Shown: positions 31,265 to 41,547, counted from the stretch's first letter. The stretch is DNA of 64,000 nt from Berghia stephanieae (GCA_034508935.3 CM067452.1:12362414-12426413), one strand, 5' to 3'. Program-made: numbers and translations. Notes: generated by a model not told the origin, from the sequence alone.

Positions 31265-31399
31265 GAACCAATTCCCCCTTGTGTTACCTTTTCTTGGGTG
31301 ATTTAGTTGTAATTCTAGAACTTATTACTATCCCATTTTCTTCCTTTTTACTGGCCTTGTGTTGCAAGTGCCGTAAAACCCTTAAAACCAAAATAAACA
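31265..31399 (+). mobile_element. RP-A 3' fragment
   Basis: AACCAATTCCCCCTTGTGTT through a shortened hairpin (ACTGGCCTTGTGTTGCAAGT) to AAAACCCTTAAAACC. Confidence 0.65.
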
Positions 31400-32130
31400 A
31401 AATCCCATGGTGGGAAGGATGTCACTTGATGTGTCTTCTATCCCCTTATATCTGTTTTCCGAGTTACTTTCAGTCTTTGTCTTGGAATGGATTACTTCGT
31501 TTTGTCCTGTCCCTGGATGGAGTCCTGGTTGGGGTTCCTTACCTCCCAAAGTGGGCAGAGAGGTACTTACTGTGTCTTCTACCCACCTATATCTGTTTTC
31601 CAAAATGCTTTCTATCTTTGTCTTGGAATGTCTTTGTCCAGGCCCTGGCTGGGAGGGAAACAGTCAATTGTATAGTTAGAGTTTTGTGAGATGATATTAT
31701 TTTCCTTGTAAATCATCTCTCTGTTATGCACTGCATTATTTCTTTATATTATGTATGATTAGTAAACCATTTGAGTGTATTCCTCTTAGCGGGGACCTGT
31801 GCTTGTGTCTGGATGAGACTTTTAGGTAATATTAAACTAAGTACTTTGATGGGTGTTTTTGGAATCTACACCTGTTTCTTATTTGAACCAATTCTCCTTT
31901 GTCTTCCCTTTTCTTGGATGCTTTATTGTAATTTTAGAACTTTTTACTATCCCATTTTCTTCCTTTTTACTGGCGCTGATATGACCTTAATGTGTTGCAA
32001 GCGCCGTAAAACTCTTAAAAACAAAACTGGATGGAGTCCTTGACTGGAAGGGAAACAGTCAAATGTGTATAGTTTTGGGATATGACATATTTTTCATTGT
32101 AAATCATCTCTCTGATGTATTGTTAGTTAT
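31400..32130 (+). mobile_element. RP-A copy split by a younger RP-A
   Basis: The outer, 3'-truncated copy comprises 31400-31526 and 32041-32130. The inner copy 31527-32026 is flanked by CTGGATGGAGTCCT at 31513-31526 and 32027-32040. Confidence 0.75.
31527..32026 (+). mobile_element. RP-A copy inserted in RP-A, 14-bp TSD
   Basis: Starts GGTTGGGGTTCCTTACCTCC and ends with hairpin GGCGCT/AGCGCC (about 31973-32005) and AAAACTCTTAAAAACAAAA. The 14-bp direct repeat on both sides is exact. Confidence 0.85.
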
Positions 32131-32137
32131 GTATTCT

Positions 32138-32278
32138 GACATGCCCTTACAGAGAGAACGTCAACATAGCATTGCGCATGCGTCTTTCTTATCAACTGAG
32201 GAAATCTATCGTTTGGTTAAGGAGACATCACTAATTATATTTGAGAAATCACTTTTCAAAATGTTATTATATACATAC
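32138..32278 (+). repeat. Left arm of a 2.5-kb spaced inverted repeat
   Basis: ACATGCCCTTACAGAGAGAA, CGTCAACATAG, GCGCATGCGTCT ... TCGTTTGGTTAA; the reverse complement is at 34575-34697. A short relative occurs at 43670-43727. Confidence 0.75.
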
Positions 32279-32290
32279 TTTATGAAATAA

Positions 32291-32481
32291 GAATATAACT
32301 AATAAACTTATTTTGATGAAAAGTTCACAGTGATGTGTTGGAAAGAATACCCAAGATTAAGATTACCCGCCAGGAAATCACTGACTTCACGGTTCGGTAA
32401 CTCAGACTAAAAGATCGCTGAGAAACGATTTAACTGGTGCATTACTGTGAGCTTTTCATCAAAATACATTTATTGGTTATA
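32291..32481. mobile_element. MITE with ~40-bp inverted ends
   Basis: TAACTAATAAACTTATTTTG then ATGAAAAGTTCACAGT at the left; ACTGTGAGCTTTTCATCAAA then ATACATTTATTGGTTAT at the right. No coding. Confidence 0.65.
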
Positions 32482-32599
32482 ATTTTATTATATAACAGTA
32501 TATATTTACTTGCGAGCAAAAGAAAGTATAACATTTAAAATCGTCGTTACTTTTTTATCCGTTGGCGAAGGCTAATGATTTTTCACTTGGGTTGTTTCG

Positions 32600-33078
32600 T
32601 GGCCTCCTTCGTAAAGTTATGGCCTGATACCGTAGCCATCGTTATGTTATAGCCTGATACTGAAATCCAAAAGGACTGGCAGTTTGACGTCATTATTTGT
32701 TTTTTGCACCGCCAAGTGAGTTGTCGTTGGTAGAGCTCATGGAAACAAGTTATTTCATTGGCTGAACTATTGAACACAACTCACGATTTGTTTTCTTTTG
32801 TGGCAAAAGACTGGCATTTTGACGTCATTTTTTGGTCAGTATCAGGCCATAACTTTACGAAGGCCACGCTGATACTGACCAAAAAATGACGCCAAAATGC
32901 CAGTCTTTTGCCACAAAATAAAACAAATTGTGAGTTGTATTCAATAGTTCAACCAATGAAATAACTTGTTTCCATGAGCTCTACTAACGGCAACTCACTA
33001 GGCGGTGCAAAAACCAAATAATGACGTCAAACTGCCAGTCCTTTTGGATTTCAGTGTCAGACGATGGCTACGGTTGTT
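32600..33078. mobile_element. MITE-F head-to-head palindrome
   Basis: Arms of over 200 bp on both sides of about 32865. Each carries CATGGAAACAAG / CTTGTTTCCATG, a TGACGTCA octamer at the outer end, and a TTTTGACGTCA / TGACGCCAAAA block near the centre. Single units of the family are at 56990-57165 and 59010-59202. Confidence 0.8.
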
Positions 33079-33324
33079 TACCATGAGCCTTTCTGTGAAC
33101 CGATAGTCGATCTTTTTGTTTTTGACCTGAAATTCGCTCAGCGCGTCAAGCACGTGCTAAATCGACTTATTGGCCCCTTACTATGGACAGGAAGTGTGTA
33201 TATATTTTAATTTTTTTGCAATTCATGTCTTCTTGAAATATTTTCAAGGCAGGAAAACACAATGCAAAATGACATCCATTTAATCTACGCGATGCCACGA
33301 CTTAGTTTAAAACTTGTGCACGTG

Positions 33325-34016
33325 TCATTGGTCATCTTCAGGCCAGTTAGTCTGTGACCAATGTCGCAAGAATGTTTAATATCACAAGGAGAACGGTATA
33401 TTCGTTAGTGGATCGATTTGAAATGACACAAACGGTAAGGGACCGAGATGGAACTGGCAGACCACGAGTAACAACACAAGGGTCAGTTTTCATGAACGAG
33501 GACTAGATTAAGTTATTTACTAGTCTAGTAAATGACTAGATAGCTGTCTTAAGTCCAAGCGAACCAACAACTAAAAAATCGGATTTCATGAATGCTTTCT
33601 AGTTTCGGACTAGCTAGTCTTGCCAAGAAGTGGGCGTTGTAAGGGCGGTGACAAATTCGGCTATTCTGTGCTGGTAACATCACCTCTCTAGTACACTAAG
33701 GAGGTAAGATACACCCACCTTCATACTTACAACGCAAAATATTTCCAAAGAGGAAATTAGCAACTCGCGTGATATTGACTCTCGGCTGTTGTAGCGTGTG
33801 TCGACTGTCAATTCTATATTTAGTCCAATGGCAGTTTCATTGAGACTAGATGTGTATACGGAGATTGAAACTCAAGAAATTGAACCAAAAAAAAAAAACA
33901 AAAAAACATCAGCTTGGGATAACATTCCCCAACACCAGCTGGCCAGATTGACCAATTCCATGCGTAGGAGATGCAATGCTGTGATTGGAGCGAACGGGAG
34001 ACATACTCGTTACTGA
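33325..34016 (+). pseudogene. Tc1-like transposase remnant (HTH and C terminus)
   Basis: 33350-33482 translates as SVTNVARMFNITRRTVYSLV then DRFEMTQTVRDRDGTGRPRV. This is the paired-type helix-turn-helix and GRPR motif of Tc1 transposases, with one in-frame stop just before it (33348). 33905-34016 translates as AWDNIPQHQLARLTNSMRRR then CNAVIGANGRHTRY-stop, the C terminus of the same family. The middle (DDE catalytic core) is replaced by about 420 bp of unrelated sequence. Terminal repeats were not found. Confidence 0.8.
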
Positions 34017-34239
34017 TTGAATTAGATTCACCCTCACTTCAATTGAATTGAACACAAGTAAATTTATTCAAACGTCATTGTTTGGTAAAATTTATAGTGT
34101 ATGCTTTGACTTGTTACTTCCCTTTTTGAAGATCATGTTTGAAAAAGTCTATGAATGTTGCATACAAGATTTACCCTAAACGTTACAAATTCTAACACAA
34201 TGAAAGATAAATGACAGTAGTATGATCACACATAGCTTT

Positions 34240-34500
34240 TTAACCCTTTCCTTACCAGCCATTTTAAGAATTTTCCCTAAAAATAGATTTTTCTTACTCA
34301 AACAGAAAAGCAACAAATACATTCTATGCATAATGTTGATCAGCAAAATGAACTCTACAACACAGTGTCACGTTTTCATAACTATAATAAACATTTGTCT
34401 TTAAATTGTGTGATTTACAAAATAAATCTGAATGATAAAAGTGCAAGTTGGATCGTAACGAATGTGACAATTTTCCTTTGGTTGGTAAGGAGAGGGTTAA
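34240..34500 (+). mobile_element. MITE-K, piggyBac-type ends
   Basis: TTAA then CCCTTTCCTTACCAGCCA at the left; TTGGTTGGTAAGGAGAGGG then TTAA at the right. TTAA duplications followed by CCC are the piggyBac pattern. Other copies at 6632-6923 and 43705-43966. Confidence 0.75.
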
Positions 34501-34574
34501 TAAACCATAACAATATTTCATAACAATTTTGTAGGTAAAACAAGTGTGTACTTTCTTTTGATCACTTGTATTCC

Positions 34575-34697
34575 GTATATGATAACATTTTAAAAGTGAC
34601 ATCTCATTAACCAAACGATTGATTTCATATGTTGATAAGAGAGACGCATGCGCAAACCTATGTTGACGTTCTCTCTGTAAGGGCATGTTGTATTCTG
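34575..34697 (-). repeat. Right arm of the 2.5-kb spaced inverted repeat
   Basis: Reverse complement of 32138-32278, with 80-90% identity by eye. Confidence 0.7.
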
Positions 34698-35034
34698 ATT
34701 TATACATTTAAATCAGAATAAATCTGACTATCATTTTATTGTCAAATATAAGTGGGAGTGGAGTTTGTTATTTCTCAATATTATTGTTATTAGTAATTTG
34801 TTGTGAAGGTTAACCTCTTAGACAGCTACACGAGTCATATTAGATTTATCGCTGTTTTTTTTATTATCATTCATTATGTAACGGGGAAATCATACGCCTT
34901 ACAGATGTCTATCAACATTAAACTAAATTAATAGGGTGATTCTATCGATGTAGAAGCTGACTAGCCTAGTAAAAGGCCCTAATGATTCCGAGCATTATTA
35001 CTTTTGAAAAAAATATTAAAGAATAAAAACATAA

Positions 35035-35140
35035 TTCCCTTTATTCATCCTGTAGGGGAAATTTGTCTATAAGGTCTATTCCAAAGGAAGACCGAAATAA
35101 CTCAGGCGTCAGCCTCAATGTAGCGCCGCATAATGAGCAA
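35035..35140 (-). mobile_element. SINE-C fragment
   Basis: Shares CTATTCCAAAGGAAGACCG and AATAACTCAGGCGTCAGCCT with 10450-10540. It lacks the tRNA-like head. Confidence 0.5.
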
Positions 35141-35339
35141 CAAACATTTTAAAGCGTGAAAGAAAAATGTCCCATATTTTAAAGAAAACTATAGAATCCT
35201 GGTTACTATTATAAATTCTTTTTTTACAACTAAACTGGAGTTGATTGCCTTTCCGCACATTTGTATGTAAAAATAAACCTGTAAGTGTAAGTAGTAAGAT
35301 ATTTCGCTCAAAGCCGAACATTAGAAAAAGAAGACATTT

Positions 35340-37859
35340 TTATCTGTATTCCCTTTGGTTGTCGACCGAAGACACACTCCTGTCGAATATACCGTTCGAA
35401 TACGTTTTCCCAGTGGTACGGTAGACGATGGTTCCTTCACTACTCTTCAGAAGTCTCATTTTCCAAAGGCAGCGAACTCTTTTTCTGAGTACGCAATAGA
35501 AAATAAAAATGAAAAATCCCTGCAGCGAGTTGAAAAAAACAAACAGATAGGAAAACGCGACATTCCCTGCAGCGCCAATTCCTAGAAATGCAAATACCCA
35601 GGCGAGACCTAGCAAAATCATCAGGGCTATAGCCCCTCGAATCTGTGTTGCAACCACTCCTCTTTCGTGGAAATCTTGCGAATTCATGCTTCTCGTTTGT
35701 TTTCTAAGTTGATGGAAAACCAAGTAGAAGATGGTGTAGTTGAAGACCATGGCAATTCCTACAGGCATACCGAATGAGATATAGAGCGCGGGCTTTGTGA
35801 GGAAGCAAATTTGGTTTTCGATAAGTCCGTAATTTTTTGTCAAGTTCACAGTAGCTGTTCCCACGAGTATGATTGCGGGCCCTCCCCATGAAAACAAAGC
35901 TAGTTTAAGAAGAAAGCGTCTTGGGTCAACGCTGAAGACTTGAACAAGCGCTACGTACATGTAATATCCGTCCGCAGACATCCATGTCAATGAAGACAGA
36001 AGACTGTAGTGAAGCACCATCGCAATGACCCGACACAGCAATTCGTTCTTTTCACCAGCATCCACGACCAACAAATCCAATATCAGAGTAATGTTGGTGA
36101 TTAGAAGTGTAATGCTCAGTCGGAGCAAGATCTTTGACGGCGTATCACAACGAAGCTGGCTAAATAGTCCGTATGTTATAATAGTGAATGTAAGAGATAA
36201 GGTTGAAATTCCACAACCGACAAGAGTCAAACCCGCCAGACCCTCCTTGTGCATCTTCGATAGCTTACTTGGCTCATAAACGACATCCGTCTCCAAGGCG
36301 AAGCTACTAAGGTGGTTGCAGCTACACGTTGTTGTTTTACTATTGCTATCAAAAGAATTCTTGATGAGGATACACCCGTCACGTTTCCAATACGCCTGGG
36401 CCCCTGATGTTTGTTGATCGGACAAATAAATACATCGAGGATATTTTGAATTATTGTTAATGTGTTCAAAAGTAAACTTTACATTTTCTTTCAGTTTTTG
36501 AACGTTTTGAAAACTGTGCATGTACAGAGAGATGATAGCACTATTCAGCTGTCCATCAGGCGAGCTGTTTTGGAATTCCTGATTAAAGATCCTCCCATCT
36601 TTGTACATCCAAATAGCAAATCTTCCATCAAAGGATGGTTGTTTTACGAAAAAGGATTTGATTGGGATGACAACACTTACATTTGAGACAATAATTGTAG
36701 CAGCCTGGGGCAAGTTTTCATTTCTTCTCATCAAAGAAATACCGATTCTCTCGTCAGACAATGTTGTCTGATGGTATTCAAGTCTCGTTTCATTTTTATA
36801 TCGTGAGAGATTTTCAATAATCATTGCTATGTATTTAGATTTGAAAAAGAAGAAATCGTTTTGCAAGGGGAAAAGTCCTACAATTTTTAAAATCAACCTA
36901 TGAAATCCAAACAACACAGAACTGTTGATGGAGGGCTGGCAGCAATTTAAAAGCTTGCTAATGATTAACAACATTTTATGACATGCTTTCTGAGTCCTAA
37001 AGATGTCTGATTTAGAAGTAAGTTTGATGAAGGCATTGATAATATCATTGATGCGTCTTTGGTCAATCATATTATTCTGGTCTTGTAATTTTTTAAGAAT
37101 CAGTTTTAAAGAATATCCAGGTGATCCCAAAATAAAATTTTCGGAAATTATATCGTTCGTACATCTACTAAAATCTACATCCGTCCAACCATTTTCTTTA
37201 CTACAAGATCTAACTGCATATTTATTTGGGTCAAAACGAGTTGAAATGTTGCAAAGTAAATTAACGTTAACGTCTACTTCCGTTTCCGGCCAAAGCAGAC
37301 CCATAGCGAGATTTATTTCGCACCGAATACTATCGCAACTGGTGACATTAAAATTGTGCCGGTTTTTTCTTCCAGCAGTGTCTTCACTCTCAAAATATCT
37401 ACCCGCAGGTGAATGTGCAATCAAATCGTGGAAATTCCTAGGGGTCATTGAGCAATTGGTCTCAACGATAATTGAAAGGACGATCCTGTGCGAATTTGGT
37501 CCGTTTGGTTCAAACCTTTTCAACTCGTAGCGATGTCGTAAAGACTTTTGTAGTCCAGACACTAAATCTCTAGTGATATTCAATAATTTGTTTTCCAAAT
37601 ATTGCTTTGTCTGTCTATATTGTAACGATGTTGGGTCGGTCATGAAGATCTGAAGTGGGCTCGTGGCATTGATATATCGAAAGCACCATACACTGTGATA
37701 TTTACTGACTGCTTCTTTGTTTAACAGCAAGAAACACAGATTCCAGATGACAACAGAAGCAAGATATTGAGTGGCGTCCATAGTTCGAATTGTAAATAAA
37801 GAAGTGAAATTTATAAATACAAATGCGATTAATTTTAGGACAAATATTGATGACGTCAT
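35340..37859 (-). CDS. Adhesion G-protein-coupled receptor (ADGRG-like), intronless
   Basis: Cell-surface adhesion GPCR, 839 codons in one frame. Met27 (37781) starts a better signal peptide (QYLASVVIWNLCFLLL) than Met1. About 62-135 is SEA-like in pattern only. A hormone-receptor domain lies at about 175-233 (C175, C180, W190-P191, C203, C219, W225, C233). A GAIN-like stretch follows, with many Asn glycosylation sites. The GPS is at 476-520 (C476, W491, C496, C512, C514, then HL-S at 516-518), so self-cleavage looks possible, leaving SSFALETDVV as the tethered agonist. Seven helices lie at about 541-562, 577-599, 609-632, 648-671, 691-715, 741-762 and 767-791. NSLQGFFIFIFYCVL in TM7 is typical of the ADGRG/ADGRD groups. 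A short cytoplasmic tail ends it. The nearest vertebrate group is probably ADGRG; no orthology is claimed. An intact frame this long implies selection. Confidence 0.9.
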   Translation of the reverse strand: MTSSIFVLKLIAFVFINFTSLFTIRTMDATQYLASVVIWNLCFLLLNKEAVSKYHSVWCFRYINATSPLQIFMTDPTSLQYRQTKQYLENKLLNITRDLVSGLQKSLRHRYELKRFEPNGPNSHRIVLSIIVETNCSMTPRNFHDLIAHSPAGRYFESEDTAGRKNRHNFNVTSCDSIRCEINLAMGLLWPETEVDVNVNLLCNISTRFDPNKYAVRSCSKENGWTDVDFSRCTNDIISENFILGSPGYSLKLILKKLQDQNNMIDQRRINDIINAFIKLTSKSDIFRTQKACHKMLLIISKLLNCCQPSINSSVLFGFHRLILKIVGLFPLQNDFFFFKSKYIAMIIENLSRYKNETRLEYHQTTLSDERIGISLMRRNENLPQAATIIVSNVSVVIPIKSFFVKQPSFDGRFAIWMYKDGRIFNQEFQNSSPDGQLNSAIISLYMHSFQNVQKLKENVKFTFEHINNNSKYPRCIYLSDQQTSGAQAYWKRDGCILIKNSFDSNSKTTTCSCNHLSSFALETDVVYEPSKLSKMHKEGLAGLTLVGCGISTLSLTFTIITYGLFSQLRCDTPSKILLRLSITLLITNITLILDLLVVDAGEKNELLCRVIAMVLHYSLLSSLTWMSADGYYMYVALVQVFSVDPRRFLLKLALFSWGGPAIILVGTATVNLTKNYGLIENQICFLTKPALYISFGMPVGIAMVFNYTIFYLVFHQLRKQTRSMNSQDFHERGVVATQIRGAIALMILLGLAWVFAFLGIGAAGNVAFSYLFVFFNSLQGFFIFIFYCVLRKRVRCLWKMRLLKSSEGTIVYRTTGKTYSNGIFDRSVSSVDNQREYR

Positions 37860-37979
37860 TTCAAAATAAATTAATATTAATTATTATCTGGGAAATTAAG
37901 ATATTACCCAACAGTGGGGACAATGCCTAATTGTGAAGTCAGGCATTACATCATCCTAACTATCGGGTAATCTCTGTGG

Positions 37980-38115
37980 TGTAATGGTAGCACATCTGAT
38001 CTGCCCGATGATCAGGAGGTCTGAGGTTCAATCCCCAGTCCAGACAGGCTAATTCTGTGAGATGTGTTGTTTTTTTCTTGTATTTTCTGTCTCATTTATC
38101 TGGCACTGTTTCATA
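37980..38115 (+). mobile_element. SINE-E with tRNA-like head
   Basis: TGTGGTGTAATGGTAGCACA (A box) and GAGGTTCAATCCCC (B box) form a nearly complete tRNA-like unit. The TTGTATTTTCTGTCTC...TCTGGCAC body found in the 20780-21026 palindrome follows. The anticodon arm does not fold cleanly, so it is not called a tRNA gene. Confidence 0.6.
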
Positions 38116-38179
38116 AATACGTTTTCAAATCTTTATGCATAGTTGAGTTGAGGCTCTAAACTCACATTAATTCAACATA

Positions 38180-38378
38180 TATAGATAGAATGAAGTTGAC
38201 GTCACTCGGGTCTTTGTTATTGTTTTTCTTTTTGCCATCCGCGTTTATGAGTAATGCTCACTGACCTGTATTAACCTGACTATAAACGTTCATGGATACA
38301 CACAGTTTGGTGTGTTGGTCCGTTATACTTCCGGATGGCAATGTTATGAGCTTTTTAGCCAAGCGCATACTATATATA
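38180..38378 (+). mobile_element. MITE-B copy
   Basis: TATAGATAGAATGAAGTTGA, TGACGTCA, core, GCCAAGCGCATACTATATAT. Confidence 0.75.
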
Positions 38379-38384
38379 GATAGG

Positions 38385-38560
38385 TGCAAAGGGAGTACCT
38401 GGTCGGTACCTTGTCTCTTTCGAAAAAAAAAAAAAGTAATGTCGCCTAAAGGCGTCATGTTTTGTTCTACATGTTAAGTGTTGCTGTTTGCCAAGGACCC
38501 ACTATAAAGCGCGTTGAACACATTAATTGCTGTATAGAAGCTGAATTTTTTAAAAAAGAT
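38385..38560 (+). mobile_element. SINE-1 3' part
   Basis: From GAGTACCTGGTCGGTACC to a worn GAACACATTAATTGCTGTAT; the tRNA-like head is missing. Confidence 0.6.
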
Positions 38561-38624
38561 ATTTTATATATAGCTTAACACCAGTGTTTGTATCAGAATT
38601 TGTTGATAGGTTATGGCCATAGGA

Positions 38625-38924
38625 TTCAATAGTCTGATGTCATGTCCGCCCAGCAACCAGAAGCTTTGTTCTAAACAAAGAAAATCGGTACGTTTTATTC
38701 TTCACGCTGGCTAGAAATTTTCACATGTCATGTGATCAGAATGTATAAAAGTGAAAACATGATCAGATTTATAATAATTTTTTCTCCTCTGGGTACACTT
38801 TTATGCTCGTCGGAGAAGTATTTCATAAGGGCGGTGATGGAGATAATGGTGTACGCGATTATTCCGTAGTTTAGAAACAGTTGCTATGCGTCATTACCCG
38901 GGAAGTGACGTCACAGCTATTGAA
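38625..38924 (+). mobile_element. MITE-H copy
   Basis: TTCAATAGTCTGATGTCATG at the left and GTGACGTCACAGCTATTGAA at the right. Here the right end contains the TGACGTCA octamer, where the other copies have TGACGTTA. Confidence 0.75.
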
Positions 38925-38928
38925 CCCT

Positions 38929-39300
38929 ATTAACCAGTAGATTTTTGACCAATCAAAACATGGAATTTGTGACACACCTTAACACGTGCTCGGACAAAGA
39001 TTGTTTATAAACAATAACTTGAATGAATTCAACCTTTCTCTGATCATTGTTATTGTTTTCATATCCCAAATGGGTGACAAGTTATCACACGATTTTATCG
39101 ATCATATTATAATAAACGTCTAAATTTACAGATAGATTCCTGTGTTGGTTTTACTCAGCAAACGGTAGAACAGTGGGTATTTTACTAAGACACATACCGT
39201 CGATAGTAAAACCTGTGTATTTTGCTATGTTTATCAATCACTGCCATTGTTTACATTATGACGACTGTCCGAGAGGCGTGGTTATCTAGGTGTCTATCCT
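38929..39300 (-). mobile_element. MITE-R copy, uninterrupted
   Basis: Matches the two halves at 22490-22609 and 23141-23392. It contains MITE-B-like blocks (TTGTTATTGTTTTCAT...), so R may be a longer relative of MITE-B. Confidence 0.65.
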
Positions 39301-39307
39301 CACTACA

Positions 39308-39553
39308 CTGTATCAAAGAGTGTGTAGGGTAACGGAGTTACCAAGAGCTCTCACCTCTCTTGACCGCAATGCTATTGTCGCATGCCAGGCGAGACAGCGA
39401 GGTGGGTGTGCTCCGCGTGTATCATGCGCGCAAGGCTTACTGATACAATGAAGAAAATACGAGTAGAAGAAGAAGATGCTTGGCTTCACCAAAAGCGGGA
39501 AGTGAGAGCTCTTGGTAACATAACAATCGTTACCTACACGCTCTTTGACTGTA
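39308..39553. mobile_element. MITE-J with ~48-bp inverted ends
   Basis: Left CTGTATCAAAGAGTGTGTAG to ACCAAGAGCTCTCAC; right GTGAGAGCTCTTGGTAAC to CTACACGCTCTTTGACTG. Only one copy is seen in the window. Confidence 0.65.
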
Positions 39554-39563
39554 TTAACCAAAC

Positions 39564-39868
39564 TATAGATACTATGCGCTTGGTTAAGAAGGTCACAACA
39601 TTGTCATCCGGAAGTATAACGGACCAACACACAAAAGTATGTGTAACCATGAATTGATATAGACTGGTTACTACAGTTTAGTGAGAATTACTCATAAACG
39701 CGGATGGCAAAAAAATAAATAAAATAAAACAATAACAAAGACTCGATTGACGTCAACTTCATTTTATCTATAAAAGTTCAATGTTACACATAGTTATGTG
39801 TGTTATTCCCTTATACTTCCGGATGGCAATGTTATGAGTTTCTTAGCCGAGCGCATACTATCTATTGT
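39564..39868 (-). mobile_element. MITE-B copy followed by a MITE-B fragment
   Basis: 39564-39772 is a full minus-strand copy. 39765-39868 is the right half of a plus-strand copy (TATACTTCCGGATGGCAATG...AGCGCATACTATCT). The two overlap at one terminal TATCTATA. Confidence 0.65.
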
Positions 39869-39979
39869 TTGAATTATACAATTTCGTGAGAACTACTCAT
39901 AGAAAATGCTGGTTTAAAACAATAACAAAGATGTAAATGCTTCGTTCTGTACGATCACTCGGGTAGTCGAAAACCTGAA

Positions 39980-40154
39980 TATAGATAGAACGAAGATGAC
40001 GTCACTCAAGCATTTGTTATTGTATTTTGCCATCCGCGTTTGTGAGTGATTCTCAATAAACTGTATTAACCAGACTATAAAAGTTCATGGTTACTCATAG
40101 CTTTGTGTGTTGGTCAATAAATGCTTAAGTGACGTTATCTTCGTTCTATCTATA
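39980..40154. mobile_element. MITE-B chimera with identical ends
   Basis: Begins TATAGATAGAACGAAGATGA and ends GTTATCTTCGTTCTATCTAT, so both termini are the left-type end. The right-type end was lost, probably by rearrangement of a head-to-head dimer. Confidence 0.6.
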
Positions 40155-40312
40155 GATCGCTCCCATTGGTCATTTTTGCCCAACACGACTTATAAAAGTA
40201 TGTCTACAACTTTCATAAACAAAGCAGTGTGTTTACATTTATTGAGAAGTGTCCAATCGTTGTACAGCAACATATCATGTGATCGATGACAAGTTTGGAT
40301 GAAAACGTGAGT
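40152..40312 (-). mobile_element. MITE-G fragment
   Basis: ATAGATCGCTCCCATTGG end, with the block AACAAAGCAGTGTGTTTACA shared with 42831-43105. Confidence 0.65.
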
Positions 40313-40313
40313 A

Positions 40314-40664
40314 CAGATAGTATGCGCTTGGCTAAGAAGCTCACAACATTGCCATCCAGAAGTGTAATGGGCCAACACACAAACAAGGATGGCAAAAAAA
40401 GACCAAAAAAAAAAAAAAAAAAAAAAAAACAATAGCAAAGACGTGAGTGACGTATTCTTCCTTCTATCTATAGATAGTATGCGCTTGGTAAGGAGTTCAC
40501 AACATTGCCATATATATGTATAACGGAAGTTTAACACACAAAACTTTGTGTAACAATGATCGTTTAAAGTCTGGCTAATACACTTTAGTGAGAATTACTC
40601 ATAAACGTAGATGGCAAAAAACAATATCAAAGATCTGAGTGACCTCATCTTCATTCTATCTATA
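40314..40664 (-). mobile_element. Two MITE-B copies in direct tandem
   Basis: 40314-40472 (with a 22-bp A-run) and 40471-40664 share one CTATCTATAGATAG junction. Both are on the minus strand. Confidence 0.65.
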
Positions 40665-40848
40665 GATCTCTCCCATTGATAAAAGCGCAGAGAATCATTA
40701 TCCAACCTCCAGTTGCATAATATCCAGGACCTCTCCAAAATTAAAATAACCCAACCAATGTCAAACATTGACTCGTTCTCGAGTCCTATTCTGCCCTCCT
40801 CTGCCTGCGGCCAATGTTATGCTGGTTGGTCATTTTGACCTGTGCCTT

Positions 40849-41097
40849 TTAACTCACTCAATCCTAGAGATTTTTGCTACTTTTCGAAATTGGAAAAAAA
40901 AGTATTAAAAATGAGCATTTGCATAGATAGTTTTATTCAACTATCATTAACATGCAAAACTAAAAACATTAACTTTGATACTACTATAATTTGTCTCAAA
41001 GTAATGTAAAAAGAAAAATGGAGTAATAAATAGGTATGAGGTAAAAGTAACCTGGGTAAACTACGGATATAATCGGTGTTAGGGTTGAGGGAGTTAA
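40849..41097 (+). mobile_element. MITE-N (TTAA target)
   Basis: TTAACTCACTCAATCCTAGA at the left and GGTGTTAGGGTTGAGGGAG then TTAA at the right. Copies at 55246-55486 and 61764-61997; the target is proven by the 55-kb copy. Confidence 0.8.
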
Positions 41098-41316
41098 CAT
41101 TTAACATAGGCCACTGTGCTGCATGTAACTGCCGTCGTGATAACAGCAACACATTGACCTAGTGTGTATAATAATATTTGGGGCATACTTTATCATTGTT
41201 GTAATAAAACAACAGAGGGCTGGCTGTGTTGTTGGATTTCAACATTATTCTTTGTGACTTTACTTTAAGTATTTACAAGTAAAAAGGTATGTTTTGGTCA
41301 ATAATTCCCACCTTTT

Positions 41317-41547
41317 GATACTGTGCGCATGGCTAAGAGACTCACAATATTGCCATACGGAAATGTTACTGACCAACAAACAAATAATCTATGTGCAACC
41401 TTGAACGTTTAAAGTCTGGTTCATACAGTTTAGTGAGAATTATTCACAAACATGGATGGCAAAAAACAATAACAAAGACCTGAGTGACGTTTTGCAATGT
41501 GACCAATGACCTCGAGCACATGGAAATGTAATATAGATCATGCTCAT
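41317..41547 (-). mobile_element. Diverged MITE-B copy joined to a MITE-G end
   Basis: 41317-41494 is a minus MITE-B. From 41494, GTTTTGCAATGTGACCAATG...AATATAGATCATGCTCATT is a MITE-G right end. Confidence 0.55.

Noticed and set aside
37980-38055. Functional tRNA gene
   Set aside because: A and B boxes are good, but the anticodon arm is irregular and the unit is followed by SINE-E body sequence shared with 20.8-21.0 kb.
39382-39657. 91-codon gene starting in MITE-J
   Set aside because: The frame runs through MITE-J and into MITE-B; no homology.
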